A stretch of 64,000 nt of DNA from Ancistrus triradiatus (taxonomy: Eukaryota > Chordata > Actinopteri > Siluriformes > Loricariidae). Below are positions 1 to 11,749 of this stretch, piece by piece. The position numbers and the translations under genes were made by a program. The notes under the pieces were generated by a model. The model did not search any database, had not been told where the DNA came from, and worked only from the letters and a program-made list of their open reading frames with translations. Position 1 is the first letter of the stretch. Every line of letters begins with the position of its first letter. Where the stretch lies: the NCBI GenBank assembly GCA_025084515.1, contig JAJAGP010000549.1, positions 62,001 to 126,000 on the forward strand, written 5' to 3'.

Positions 1-1428
1 GGGCTATGCTACACTACTATTCACCCCTGACACTCCCCTGTCCTGACAGACAGGAGGACTGCATAAATGGACTATTTTTCTAACTTTCCATTACATTTTT
101 AATAACTTGTTCCTGGTATTACCATTTCAGTGCTTCCATTCAGTTTAATGTTTGAAGGTTAAATCATCAGTAGATAAGGCTTTTTTAATAACAGCTTGGA
201 GTATCCCAAAAAGCACAGATTCTTGGAGGTTTATTTTTATGTAAAGAGGAAAACGACTTAGCCTACTTGTGTCATAACTGCCAATAGAATGGAAAATGCA
301 CGGCTAGGGTATTACCTTTTGGTTCAAGTAGATCCAGAAATGTGGTCAGCTGAGGTATTAAAAGCTACTCTGCCTTACATATTAACAGTCTGATTTCATG
401 CTCCTGTGGCTTGTATTCTCAGTTGGTAGGCAAACATTTCAGAATAATTATTGGCAGTTGAGACAAGTCTGGAATTTGAATGAGACGCCATGCGTCTGCC
501 ACTACACTGCTGAGACGTTACTTCTTCAGCAAGCTATGTATGCAGCTTCAGCATCTTTGTTGTGACAGCTACCTGAATGAATTCATTACCATTGCAGTTT
601 CTTTACTTGTGAGCTTAGGGATCTCTGCCACGGTAATTGTAAATACTAGTGAGTGAGCGAGAGCGGCCAACCTGACCTTTGAGAAAAGATCTACCCTGAA
701 GAGATTAAGCATCAGTATTTCGTGATATTAATGGAGGTTCAAGATTTATTGATGACGAGTTTCTTTATCACTGCTGGAAACCAAAACCCAACCAGCAACT
801 GACAGAGCTCAGATGAGGTCTATTAGTTGTGCAGTTGCAGCACGTCTTGGCCGATTCCAATTTCGATGGAAACTCTAATTGCTAATGAAAGATAGCCGGG
901 CTGCTGGCTTGTGTCTGACTTTGCGCTCTCGCTAGGTTCAGCTCTAACCTCTTTGTCTTTCTGAGCTTTGTCAAACTCCACCTATTCAGCGAGGTGATGC
1001 TGATTTAAATGTGAAGAGCACCACGCCGAAGATATGGCCGTGTCCAAAATAAATAGACAGACTATTTAGTTGACCAAGTAGCATTCAAAAACAACCGAAA
1101 TGCAACACTTCTTCATCATGCGTTAGCAGCGGGTGTCAATCCAGCGAGTGACTGAGTGTTTAAAGCTCTTTAGGCTGCACACATGAATAGACTTCTGAAA
1201 AGTTAGTAAAAGCACTGTGGTGTTCATATGTGGCTGTTTGACCAGCTGAGGAACCTCAGTTTCCTTAAATTCTTAATGGAAGTAAAACTGGAAGAAAAAC
1301 AATCAGGAACATGATTAAAAGGAAACCATGAAGAACAATGTTGAACTGTAAGGAACAACTGTACTGGTTTGGACACACTTTTCCAGACTCGTACACTAGT
1401 GTTTTTTTAAAGATCTGTGAATTGAATA
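1..1428. other. no gene recognised; repeat-poor AT-rich stretch
   Basis: I see no exon or known transposon here. Positions about 560-1150 are free of repeats and rich in TAAT-type homeodomain cores, for example around 877-891. This could be a conserved non-coding element, but that is only a guess from composition. Confidence 0.4.
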
Positions 1429-2983
1429 CAGTGGGGCAAAAAAAAGTATTTGGTCAACCACTGATTGTGCAAGTTCTCCTACTTAGAAAGCTGAGAGAGG
1501 TCTGTAATTTTCATCATAGATACACTTCAACTATGAGAGACAAAATGAGAAAAAAAATCCAGGAAATCACATTGTAGGATTTTTAAATAATTTAATTGTA
1601 AATCATGGTGGAAAATAAGTATTTGGTCAATATCAAAAGTTCAGTTCAATACTTTGTAGCATAACCTTTGTTGGCAATGACAGAGGTCAAACGTTTCCTG
1701 TAAGTCTTCACCAGGTTGGCACACACTGTAGCTGGTATTTTGGCCCATTCCTCCATGCAGATCTCCTCTAGAGCAGTGATGTTTTTTGGCAACATGGACT
1801 TACAACTCCCTCCACAAATGTTCTATGGGGCTTAGGTCTGGAGACTGGCTAGGGGCCACTCCAGGTCCTTCAGAAGAGGCTTTTTTACGGAGCCACTCCT
1901 TCGTTGCCCGAGCGGTGTGATTGGGATCATTGTCATGCTGGAAGACCCAGCCACCGTTCCATCTTCAATGCTCTCACTGATGGAAGGAGGTTGGCTTAAA
2001 ATCCCACGACACATGGCCCCGTCCATTCTTCCTTTAACACGGATCAGTCGTCCTGTCCCCTGTGCAGAAAAAAACAGCCCCCAAAGCATGATGTTTCCAC
2101 CCCATGCTTTCACAGTAGGTGTGGTGTTCTTGGGATAACAAACTCCGCATTCTGCTTCCTCCAAACACGACGAGTTGAGTTTTTACCAAAAAGTTTCTAT
2201 TTTGGTTGCATCTGACCACATGATATTCTCCCAATCCTCTTATGGATCATCATATGCTCTCTGGCAAAACTTCAGACGGGCCTGGACATGTACTGGCTTA
2301 TGCAGGGGGACACGCTGGCACTGCAGGATCTGAAGGTCCCTCTCGGCATAGTGTGTTACTGATGGTAGCCTTTGTTACTTTGGTCCCAGCTCTCTGCAGG
2401 TCATTCATCAGGTCCCTCTGTGTAGTTCTGGGATGTTTGCTCTGAGATCTTGCGTGGAGCCCCAGATCGAGGGAGATTATCAATGGTCTTGTATGTCTTC
2501 CATTTTCTTACAATTGCTCCCACAGCTGATTTATTCACACCAACCTGCTTGCCTATTGTACATTCACTCTTCCCAGCCTGGTGCAGGTCTACAGTTTTCT
2601 TCCTGGTGTCCTTCGACAGCTCTTTGGTCTTGGCCATGGTTGAGTTTGGAGTCTGACTGTATGAGGCTGTGGACAGGTGTCTGTTATACAGATAACGAGG
2701 TCAAACAGGTGCCATTAATACAGGTAATGAGTGGAGGACAGAAGAGCTTCTTAAAGAAGTTACTTCAGAAATCTTGCTTGTTTGTGGGTGACCAAATACT
2801 TATTTTCTACCATGATTTACAATTTAATTCTTTAAAAATCCTACAACATGATTTCCTGGATTTTTTCCTCATTGTGTCTCTCATAGCTGAAGTGTACCCA
2901 TGATGAAAATTACAGACCTCTCTCATCTTTCTAAGCAGGAGAACTTGCATCAATGGCTGACTAAATACTTTTTTGTCCCACTG
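1429..2983 (-). mobile_element. Tc1-like transposon, family A copy 1, full length, inactive
   Basis: Both TIRs are present (CAGTGGGGCAAAA... and ...TTGTCCCACTG) with TA on each side, the standard Tc1/mariner target duplication. The transposase runs on the - strand from about 2637 to 1680. It starts MAKTKELSKDTRKK, which begins the paired-type DNA-binding domain, and later shows GGNIMLWG and a tail of catalytic-domain pieces. Several frameshifts break it. The inner repeat AAATAAGTATTTGGTCA near each end gives an IR/DR architecture. Confidence 0.92.
1680..2637 (-). pseudogene. Tc1-like transposase pseudogene (family A copy 1)
   Basis: The ATG is at 2637-2635. The first 78 codons read MAKTKELSKDTRKK...KQVGVNKSAVGAIVRKWK, a helix-turn-helix of the Tc1 type. 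The frame then shifts, and the middle and C-terminal parts continue in other frames (for example 2164-1832 with KNTTPTVKAWGGNIMLWG). A functional Tc1 transposase would be about 340 residues in one frame with a DDE triad, and no single frame keeps it here. Confidence 0.85.
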
Positions 2984-3966
2984 TAGTTGCTATTTGCTCA
3001 TAACAGTAGATTGGACCAATGAGCTTCACCAATGAGGATTGGTTGATAATCAATATTAATGAATGTTGGGATATTTTAAATAAGCATTGATATAATTTAA
3101 ATGATCATTTTTTTCAGGAATTTGATGAGTATTTTCTTTAATGTCCCACGTTATATTTTTTATGTTATTTTTGTACTTCAGCTTTGTTTAACCATTGCTT
3201 TAATACAATAATTCCTGTCTATAGTTAAAGTATTATTTTATTATAGTTGCCTGACTGCAGAGAAGTTGTGGTAATTTAACCACAACAATTAGCAAGTTAT
3301 TAATGTAGTAATAATTATAAATAATTATGACATTAAAAGATATTCTAGGTGGTATTTAAGATACGTGGTAAGCATTGGAAATCTATGCAATGTTGTCCGT
3401 GTTTGTAATGAACACATGGTTTTATCCTTCTGGAATTTGGAAGCATACAGGTGTCCAGCGTTTAATGACTGCATCACGCTCTGTGGAACAGGTCATTGCC
3501 CTAAATGGTTGTAACTACGCAAGGTATAACTGACTGTATGTTTATGTTCTTCCAAGTACTGTTGTGTTTAAATAATATGATCATTTAGCATGGCTGGTTT
3601 ACTCTAGCATGGCCTGTGCCTTTTTAACTAGCTACCATACCATATACTGTCCGAGTGACTCATTCACAAGTGCTCTAGGAATCTGTCGGCTGTCTTTGAA
3701 GGCATGCTTTTTGGTCAGCAGAGTGAGGAAGTAATTCCAAGTTGTGGTTTCCTTACAGCTTCCTCCGAGCTTCCTCATGGGCCTGCAATTCTGCACATAC
3801 TTGTGTGTAAGATAAAACTAGAAGTGCAATTTGGCTTGAAGTCACAGTGGTTGTAGTAATATTGTCAGAATACTCTCCTTATGTTACACTTTTCCAGGTC
3901 TTGCATACACGTTCAGATAAAGGCATAGAAACTCAGATAGGTAGCCAATAGATGGAAAATCCTCTA
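2984..3966. other. no gene recognised; AT-rich intergenic or intronic sequence
   Basis: This AT-rich sequence has no supported ORF. A stretch near 3445-3540 (GTTTAATGACTGCATCACG...) resembles decayed ends of DNA transposons, but I cannot classify it. Confidence 0.4.
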
Positions 3967-4819
3967 CAGTGGTGTGAAAAAATGTTTGCCCCCTTCCTGG
4001 TTTCCTTTTTTTTTTTTCATTTTTGTCACAATTAAGTGTGTTGGAACATCAAACCAGTTTAAATATTAGTGAAAGAAAACACAAAATGCAGTTTTTAAAT
4101 GAAGGTGTTTATTATTAAGGGAGGAAAAAATCCAAACCTACATGGCCCTGTGTGAAAAAGTGATTGCCCCCCTAGTTAAAACATAACTATGGTTTATCAC
4201 ACCTGAGGTCACTGTCTCTAGCCACACCCAGGCCTGATTATTGCCACACCTGTTCTCAATCAGGACATCACTTAAATAGGACCTGCCTGACAAAGTGAAG
4301 TACACCAAAAGATCCTTAAAAGCTACACATCATGCTGAGATCCAAAGAAATTCAGGAACTATTGAGAAAGAAAGTAACTGAGATCCATCAGTCTGGAAAG
4401 GGTTATAAAGCCATTTCTAAAGCTTTGGGACTCCAGTGAGCCACAGTGAGAGCCATTATCTACAAATGGTGAAGACATGGAACAGTGGTGAACCTTCCCA
4501 GGAGTGGCCGGCCAACCAAAATCACCCCAAGAGCGCAGTGACGACTCATCCAAGAGGTCACAGAAGACCCCACAACAATATCCAAAGAACTGCAGGCCTC
4601 ACTTGCAGGGGGCAATCACTTTTTCACACAGGGCCATGTATGTTTAGGTTTTTTTTCCCTCTTAATAATAAACACCTTCATTTAAAAACTGCATTTTGTT
4701 TGCTGGTCTTGTCTTTGACTAATATTTGAATTGGTTTGATGTTCCCAAACACTTCAGTGTGACAAACCTGCAAAACAATAGGAAATCAGAAAGGGGGCAA
4801 ACACTTTTTCACACCACTG
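3967..4819 (+). mobile_element. Tc1-like transposon, family C copy 1, internally deleted
   Basis: The 5' TIR is CAGTGGTGTGAAAAAATGTT with TA before it, and the 3' end is ...TTTTTCACACCACTG. The inner repeat (GTGTGAAAAAGTGATTGCCCCC, near 4151) makes it IR/DR. Coding sequence starts at ATG 4332 (MLRSKEIQELLRKK) but stops after the DNA-binding domain. At about 4608 it jumps directly to the 3' terminal repeat, losing the whole catalytic domain. It is a non-autonomous deletion derivative. Confidence 0.88.
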
Positions 4820-5434
4820 TGAATTCTATATTCATCACGATATTCTGAGGAGATGAAGGCTCTGCATGTGTAGCGAGGAGACCGTACTGAAATTGCACAC
4901 ATCTGTATTCAGAGCACAGATGTGCGTCTTGCGAGCTTCTTGGGGAGCTGTTGGTTATGTGTGGGGAGAGGTTTTCCCAAATCACAGGTGTGTCTTCGTT
5001 ATTCATGATTCAAGATTTGATCTTAAGTGCTTTTTTTCTTGTGACAGTGACTGACAATTTGTAGTACCCGCAAAGTCATTTTGAGGACATGCAAGACTCT
5101 GTGGAATGCCATTTGGCAGCTGCACCAAGCACAATGAAGTGTTTCAAGTACAGCATTTTAAATATTGTTGATTAAATTGGTCAGTAATCTTTTTGGACCA
5201 GTTTTTAGTATTACATTGTTTAAAGTTATCGTATGCTTGATTAGATCATCCAGACTTTCCCTTTCCTTCTGCCCTAAAAACATGGATCTTAAATCTCTCT
5301 TAAATATCCAATAACATTATCTAAATAAAGCTCTTTAAAAACAGTCTGAAATGGATTCACCAGTAAAAATGGTGTGAACACAGCAGAAATGCACAAAGCT
5401 CTCCTGCACAGGGATCTAACTACGGAACGGAGCT
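4820..5434. other. no gene recognised
   Basis: The sequence is unique-looking, with no exon or repeat that I can name. Confidence 0.4.
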
Positions 5435-5562
5435 GCCTTGTGACAACAGTTCAAGCTGCTGCTGTTGGTATTATGTTGTGGGGAATGTTTTCTTACCACA
5501 CATTGGGCCTTCAGATACAAAATGAGCATAGTTTGAATGCCACAGTATCTGCAGCCCTTCAG
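5435..5562 (+). pseudogene. old Tc1-like transposase fragment
   Basis: The segment resembles the part of a fish Tc1-like transposase around 'VMVWGIFSWHTLGPL'. Here the translation contains GIMLWGMFSYHTLGLQ, followed by a decayed equivalent of the next segment. Neither end of an element is visible. It appears to be the same old family as 8675-8905 and 25868-26165. Confidence 0.6.
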
Positions 5563-6004
5563 TGATCTACCACTGTGACTCACCCATAGGGCTGGGTCAT
5601 GTGACTGAGCTTTGGCCATACCATTTGTACAGCTGCTTTGCATATCATGCACACTTTGCTGTAAACTAACAAAACAGTCTTATCTACCTCAAGTGGAGTG
5701 AGCAGGGCGTTTACTTTGAGTCATGGGAAAGGGTGGACAGGGAGAGGTGCATTTCAGAGATGAAGGGCTTCTCGCAGACAGTTTAAGAGGAGGAATCGGT
5801 GAGTAAATGGGAACAACTGCCCTTGTGTTGGACGTTTGTTTGGTTTTACGAAATCCAACACGGAGCAGAAACACATCTGTAAAGCTAGCCTCTCAACGTT
5901 TGTAGCTAGAGGCAGCAACACTAGCAGTCATTATCATTTTAAAATGAAGCACACTAACTAGTATTGTAAAAGCTGAAAGATTCAAGTGTTAAGAGTAAAT
6001 CCAG
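5563..6004. other. no gene recognised
   Basis: I find no supported gene or classified repeat. Short ORFs here show no family resemblance. Confidence 0.35.
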
Positions 6005-6145
6005 AGGTTAGGTTAGTTGGTCACTCTGAATCGGCCCAGTCCGGAGTGTGACTGACTGATATCAAGGTATCATTGTTCCCATCATCATGAATAGCCATTG
6101 AGGCTGAAAGCAACGTTACATTAAAAATAAATAAACAAACTAAAT
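6005..6145 (+). repeat. 3' part of a tRNA-type SINE (SINE-1 group)
   Basis: The segment GGTTAGTTGGTCACTCTGAATCG..., then CATCATGAATAGCCATTGAGGCTGAA and an AAATAAACAAAC tail, matches the 3' half of the copies at 20640-20915 and 58531-58834. The tRNA-like head is missing. Confidence 0.7.
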
Positions 6146-6251
6146 ACATATCCACCTCACGTTTGGTCCAATATGTTGTTAAACGAACTCTCTGAATATG
6201 CCGTTGTCTTATATTTATAAGGACATGGCCCCAATTTAAATAAGGCAGTTA

Positions 6252-7677
6252 CAGTGGTGCTTAAGTTTGTGAACCCTTTAGAATGTTCTATATTTCTGCA
6301 TAAATATGACCTCAAACAGCATCAGATTTTCACACAAGTCCTGAAAGTAGATAAAGAGAACCCAGTTACACAAATGAGACGCAAATATTATACTTGGTCA
6401 TTTATTTATTGAGGGAAATGGATCCAATATTACATATTAGTGAGTGGCAAAAGTATGTGACCCTCTAGGAGATTTTTGAGGACCTTAGGCTGAAAAAGGT
6501 TTCAAAACCATCTCTAAAGAGTTTGGACTCCACCCATCCACAGTCAGACAGATTGTGTACAAATGGAGGAAACTCAAGACCATTGTTACCCTCCCCAGGA
6601 GTGGTCGACCAACAAAGATCACTCCAAGAGCAAGGCGTGTAATAGTTGGCGAGGTCACAAAGGACCCCAGGGTAACTTCTAAGCAACTGAAGGCCTCTCT
6701 CACATTGGCTAATGTTAATGTTCATGAGTCCACCATCAGAAGAACACTGAACAACAATGGTGTGCATGGCAGGGTGCAAGGAGAAAAAGCCACTGCTCTC
6801 TCTCCAAAAAGAACGTTGCTGCTCGTCGTCTGCAGTTTTGCTAAATATCACGTGGACGAGCCAGAAGGTTATTGGAAGAATGTTTTGTGGACGGATGAGA
6901 CCAAAATAGAACTTTTTGTTTGGAGAAAGGAAAAAGGCACTGAATGCCCAGCATAAGAACCTTATCCCATCTGTGAAACATGGTGGTGGTTAGTATCATG
7001 GTTTGGGCCTGTTTTGCTGCACCTGGGCAGGACGGCTTGCCATCATTGTTGGAACAACGAGTCTGAATGATAATCAGAGAATTCTAAAAGGAAAATATCA
7101 GGACATCTGTCCATGAAACTGAATCCCCAAGAGAAGGTGGGTCATGCAGCAAGACAACGCCCCTAATTGCACAAAAGTCGTTCTACCAAAGAATGGTTAC
7201 AGAAGAATAAGTTCATGTTCTGGAATGGCCAAGCCAAAGTCCTGACCTTAATCCAATGGAAATGTGTTGTGGAAGGACCTGAAAGCGAGCAGCTAATGTG
7301 AAGGAAACCCACCAACATCCCAGAGCTGAAGCTGTTTTCTGTACGGAGGAATGGGCTAAAATTCCTCCAGCCGGTGTGCAGGACTGATCAACAGCTACAG
7401 GAAACGTTTAGCCTGCAGTTATTGCTGCTGCACAGGGGGGTCACACCAGATACTGAAAGCAGAGGGTCACATACTTTTGCCACTCACTAATATGTAATAT
7501 TGGATCATTTTCCTCAATAAATAAATGACCAAGTATAATATTTTGTGTCTCATTTGTGTAACTGGGTTCTCTTTATCTACTTTTAGGACTTGTGTGAAAA
7601 TCTGATGATGTTTTAGGTCATATTTATGCAGAAATAGAGAAAATTCTAAAGGGTTCACAAACTTTCAAGCACCGCTG
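6252..7677 (+). mobile_element. Tc1-like transposon, family B copy 1, inactive
   Basis: The 5' TIR CAGTGGTGCTTAAGTTTGTG is preceded by TA, and the 3' end ...TTTCAAGCACCGCTG is followed by TA. The outer repeat (AAGTTTGTGAACCC) recurs inside as AAAAGTATGTGACCC near 6448, giving IR/DR. The 5' part of the transposase gene, including the start, is deleted near 6470. A divergent copy of this family's 3' end lies at 45125. Confidence 0.92.
6476..7400 (+). pseudogene. Tc1-like transposase pseudogene (family B copy 1)
   Basis: Helix-turn-helix and GRPR-type linker pieces are clear (STVRQIVYKWRKLK, LPRSGRPTKITPRAR), then LWTDETKIELF with the first catalytic Asp. Later frames give a QQDN piece with the second Asp and SPDLNPME with the Glu. 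The N-terminus is missing, and frameshifts lie near 6775, 6830 and 6940. Confidence 0.85.
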
Positions 7678-8334
7678 TAATCAAAACCCTTGATCTGAGG
7701 TGTGTAATGCCGAGCTTTAAGAACTTTCAAGGTTATATGGGAAATGTAAGCATATTTACAGCAAAAGTAAGGTTGTGTTTTTACAGTTTTATAATTGAAT
7801 TGTTATATTTAGACTGAGGTGAGTGAACAGCATTGAGTGAATTGAGAGCATTGAGAGAGTGAATAGATCCTGGAATGTAAAGACACAGATATGCTCCAAG
7901 TGCTCCACCCAATACAGTGGAGTATTTATATTAATGAAGAAGACTTGCTTATTTGGCCAAACCTCCCTATCCTCTGGCACCCCTGACTCATGAACACACA
8001 CAACCTGTCTGATGATCTAATTACCCTAGCACTGCATAAAAAGGAGCCGTTTGCTATTTGTAAATCACAGAGGTGCTGGATCCACTTAAATAGGTTCTGG
8101 AACGCACGTGCTCCACATGAGGTACTAGAGTTTGTTCCAGCAACATATATTGCATGTGCATGTTGACCGGTTTACAAACTATAGTTCCAAATGCCTGTTT
8201 TAAAGTGATTGAGTACCTTTCAAGTAGTAATTTATAAATTCATTAGTACAAACTAGTTTCATTATTTCATTAAATTATACCATTAAAACAAAGTAAGTTG
8301 AAATGTTTCGTTGAACTGAGGAGTTTGATGTACA
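7678..8334. other. no gene recognised
   Basis: This is AT-rich sequence without a supported ORF or classified repeat. Confidence 0.4.
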
Positions 8335-8560
8335 CTGTGTATATCATAGCGTGGCGTACCTTAATCATGCTTAAAACACTTGCATTAAGCTACAGTTGGG
8401 CAAAATCATTAACGTGAAGGTTATTTGATAGTAAAGTACTGAATATCTCATGTAATTTATCGAATAGTGCATTATACGTGAAACAACCACTCCCACCACG
8501 TGACTCCCTATGTCTTGAGTTACTCATTTAGCACTGGCGGGTGCAGGAGAGTATCGTACT
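8335..8560. repeat. unnamed dispersed repeat, copy 1
   Basis: This segment is similar to 13080-13320. Shared blocks include CTTGCATTAA-CTAC, TCATGTAATTTAT-GAATA, CTCCCACCACGTGAC and GAGAGTAT-GTACTG. The blocks occur in a different cyclic order in the two copies, as if cut from a tandem array. No TIR or coding sequence is seen. Confidence 0.6.
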
Positions 8561-8674
8561 GAGTACAGGTTCTGCTGAATGGGTGTGTGGATTCCTATCA
8601 TAAAGTCGACCCCTATTTACCAATCTAATGGTAATACTCCTGGTCCAAAGCGCACATCGTGTCATTTCATGGAA

Positions 8675-8905
8675 ACGGCACCGAGTTGACTGTACTTTAT
8701 TGGCCTCTGCAGCTACCGGATCTCAGTTCAGTAGCTGATTTGGGATGTGGTAAGATGGAAAATTCCCTGCATGAATGTGCACCTTACAAATCTGCAGCAA
8801 TTATGTGGTGCAGTCCTATCAACATGAGCAATAGGTTATGTAATCGTCTCAAACGTTTTATATTGACCCATTTTGAGTATGACTATAGGAATGACTCTTC
8901 TTGGC
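8675..8905 (+). pseudogene. old Tc1-like transposase fragment (C-terminal)
   Basis: The sequence aligns base by base with the Tc1-like stretch that encodes WPPQSPDLNPIEHLWDVVE and the following helix. It reads TGGCCTCTGCAGCTACCGG.., then GATTTGGGATGTGG and TCTGCAGCAA. The Glu codon region is decayed. A 156-codon ORF covers this region by chance and is not a gene. Confidence 0.65.
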
Positions 8906-9369
8906 AGAAGGGGATTTGTATTGGCCGAAAGCATGCTGGTAAATCACAGAGGTCTGTTCCAGTTGCTAATAGAGACGTCCTGGTACATGATGCATGTGGT
9001 GTTGTAGCCCCCCTCACCACTATCCAAGCAACTGACCTGCCAGGTGGTGTCAGTGATTGGCATTTTGCCTCCGCCTACACCTTCCACTTCCTGTTAAGCG
9101 AGAAGCTAAAGCTTGAGTTAATACTATGAATATTTTAAGTTGCACTCATGGACTTAAAAAAACAAACAAACTCAAAACTATTAACTAGGAAGTGACTTGA
9201 GAGGAGAAAGACACAGCAAACAGTTGCATTTTCTGTTTAGGTGGCTTGTTATTTTCCCTTCCGTGGGTAGGCCTAACAAGCGCGCACACACACTCTTGTG
9301 TAACACACACACGAGGGCAACAGGTAGAGAGGGAGCATAAATGTCTTATTCACCAGTATACTAAGCAGA

Positions 9370-9383
9370 CCACTAGGTGTCAG
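9370..9383 (+). promoter_or_regulatory. CTCF-like motif
   Basis: CCACTAGGTGTCAG differs at one position from the CTCF core CCASYAGRKGGCRS. This is a motif match only. Confidence 0.4.
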
Positions 9384-10066
9384 AGTGAGGCAGGGATTTG
9401 TCCGTCATAGATGTTGGCTGAATATTAATTACACAAGCCATTCCCAGGGAGGAGGTAGATTCGGATAAGGGTCTACTGTACTACTCCTGTGTCATATACG
9501 TTATGGTGTGAGTAATAAGCTGCCGGAATGTCTTAGAAGAGCATCTTAATCTGGAGTTTTCAAATCGCCAGGCAGTGCGCATGATTCATGTGGTATTGAA
9601 TACGCTGGTCTTTAGATCCAATCTCCTTTCCTCTTGAAATACTGAAAGAATCTTAAACACTTCCTGCGACCACATTATTCATTCATTTTCTTATCCGCTT
9701 CATCCTGGTCAAATGAGTAGATGTAGATGTGGAAGCGTGCTGTTTCTTAAGAACATCCCACTGTGTACTTACCATGAATAGCATGTATACTACACTTTGA
9801 ATAAAGTTGAATAAATTGAATAAGATGGCTAAAATATTTGACAGTTTTTTTGCTTTGTTTAGTTCAGTATTATACTTGTTCTGTAGTTATCATAGAACAA
9901 ACGTCCACCGTTGTTCCTGCGTGTATGCACTGCGTACTCCTTGGTGTGTGAGACTGGATTCTGCCGTGTTGTGAAACGTCCACACTGCGGTAACAAATGA
10001 GGTCCAGCAGGGGGAACCTTCTCCTTATTCAACTACTCACAGACGCCTCATTTCTCGTATGGCAGG

Positions 10067-10085
10067 CCGCCAGGGGGCGCTGCTG
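10067..10085 (+). promoter_or_regulatory. strong CTCF-like motif
   Basis: CCGCCAGGGGGCGCTGCTG contains the classical CCAGGGGGCGC core of vertebrate CTCF sites. It lies in sequence without recognised repeats and on the same strand as the weaker match about 700 bp upstream. Binding is inferred. Confidence 0.55.
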
Positions 10086-10337
10086 CCACTCCTGGAATTG
10101 GCTCCACTATATCTGCCATATTATTGTAGTGTTTGCTTTTATCATGCATATTTCGTTGTCCTACCGTTGTTTGCACAATTCTGAACCAAAATTAAAAGGG
10201 AAGTGTTGCCAGTTAGGCCCACGGCTCCCTGTGACCCTGAATTGGATTGATTGGGTGTGAAAATGAAAACAGCTGGATGTAGAGAAGGTAATTTATGGTG
10301 TACCAGAGCACAGGTGTGGTGTGATTAAGAGTGGGAA

Positions 10338-10570
10338 GTAGGGATGCACCGATCTGACTTTTCCAGTTCCGATACGTGAACTTTGATTATCAGCTGATGG
10401 TTTATAACTATAAATAAAAGAGAAATTTGTAACTTATAATTCGATTTCACCAACCCTCAGGTGCTTTTAGTAATGCCCTTAAATCATTAGAATAATGTTG
10501 TGCCTTGAACTAGAGCGGCACCGATTATAGTCATCTTGGTCGATTCTGATTCTCTTTAAACATTTTTTCA
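10338..10570. repeat. decayed hAT-like terminal fragments
   Basis: AGGGATGCACCGATC at 10342 is a typical start of fish hAT-type non-autonomous elements, and GCGGCACCGATTATAG near 10512 may belong to a second one. No complete element is visible. A matching end in the other orientation is at 24310-24385. Confidence 0.45.
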
Positions 10571-11749
10571 ACATTGCTAAATGAATGTTAGCCAGTGAAA
10601 GCACTGTGCTGTTCATGTTTGGGCTGTGTTTGTGTTGCTGATGCATGCTCCACAAGTTAAATGTGACCGGAACAGAATGGGTAATATGAGAGCAATATAC
10701 ACAGTGCTCTTCATCGCTACTCCAAAGCATCCCTAGTAACATGGTCCTTGTGCCACTTCTGGCTTATGAACGTGTAGTTACCTTTTCTGTTCGTGCCATG
10801 CTTCTGAAATTTAAGGAATGTGCACTCAGTAATGTAGTCTAGGGAAAACTGTTTGGTATGCTGCTAGGAAACTGTTCAGGGGTATGAATGTGGTCTGCAG
10901 CAGGTATCTGACAGCTACTGGGAATGCACATGGAGCACTGTCTCACTCTCTGTGGTCACACTGCTATGCAAAGGAGGACAATGCGTACAGTTGGAGTGGC
11001 CTCAATTTAATGCAACTAATCTGTAGGAAGCTCCGTCTTCATATTCAGTGCAGCTGAAGCATGACCATTCTAATTCACACTGCTGCAGCACACCGTGTGC
11101 CGCCAAATGACATGTTCTACTGTGTGATGTCATACATTTAGTGATGCGTTATGGTGAATAAGACTGCACTTGGAAGTAACTGTACAGCTTGATGTGCCAC
11201 TTTTGGGAACTGAGCCACCATCTTTTCTGCATGAGCGTTTTGACACCAGTGAGAGTATACTGACATGAACTCTAGTAAAAAATTAAACACATTGAAATAA
11301 CATTTCAAGTAGTGACGCACCAAGATGAACATTCTTGAAAAAAATGAATCAGAATCCAACCTGAAAGGTCTGTTTGTTTTCTGAATTTGTATTTTTGCTC
11401 GCGTTTATTCCATGACACGTCATGGAAATATCTTTTTGATCACTCACACGCACTGGATTACCGAATGTGTGTCTAATGTCTCTGGAGATCGTAAAAGGAT
11501 TTCAAACTGCTGACATTTTTGCTGCCAAACTGCTCCCGATACAATAGTTTTATTACCATTAAATCATTTTTAGTGTAACGTAATCTTCCTCCCACGCTTG
11601 CTGATGCCTGCATCTCACATGTGACTTCACTGATATTGTCGGTTACTCTCGGACAGGGCTATGGAGGCAGCCCCCAATCAACGATAGGGATACCTTCTGA
11701 CCAATGCATTGTTAGTTGAATTTATTGTAAACCCGGGGAATTTAATATA
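10571..11749. other. no gene recognised
   Basis: No supported exon or classified repeat was found here. Confidence 0.4.

Larger units (their letters stand above)
8906..10330. other. no gene recognised; repeat-poor, holds two CTCF-like motifs
   Basis: No exon is seen. A decayed common fish repeat piece (CATTTTCTTATCCGCTTCATCC) lies at about 9690-9715. Two CTCF-like sites are listed separately. Confidence 0.45.

Noticed and set aside
8659..9129. 156-codon open frame on the + strand
   Set aside because: Its first half is the wrong-frame reading of an old Tc1 transposase fragment, and the rest has no family resemblance.
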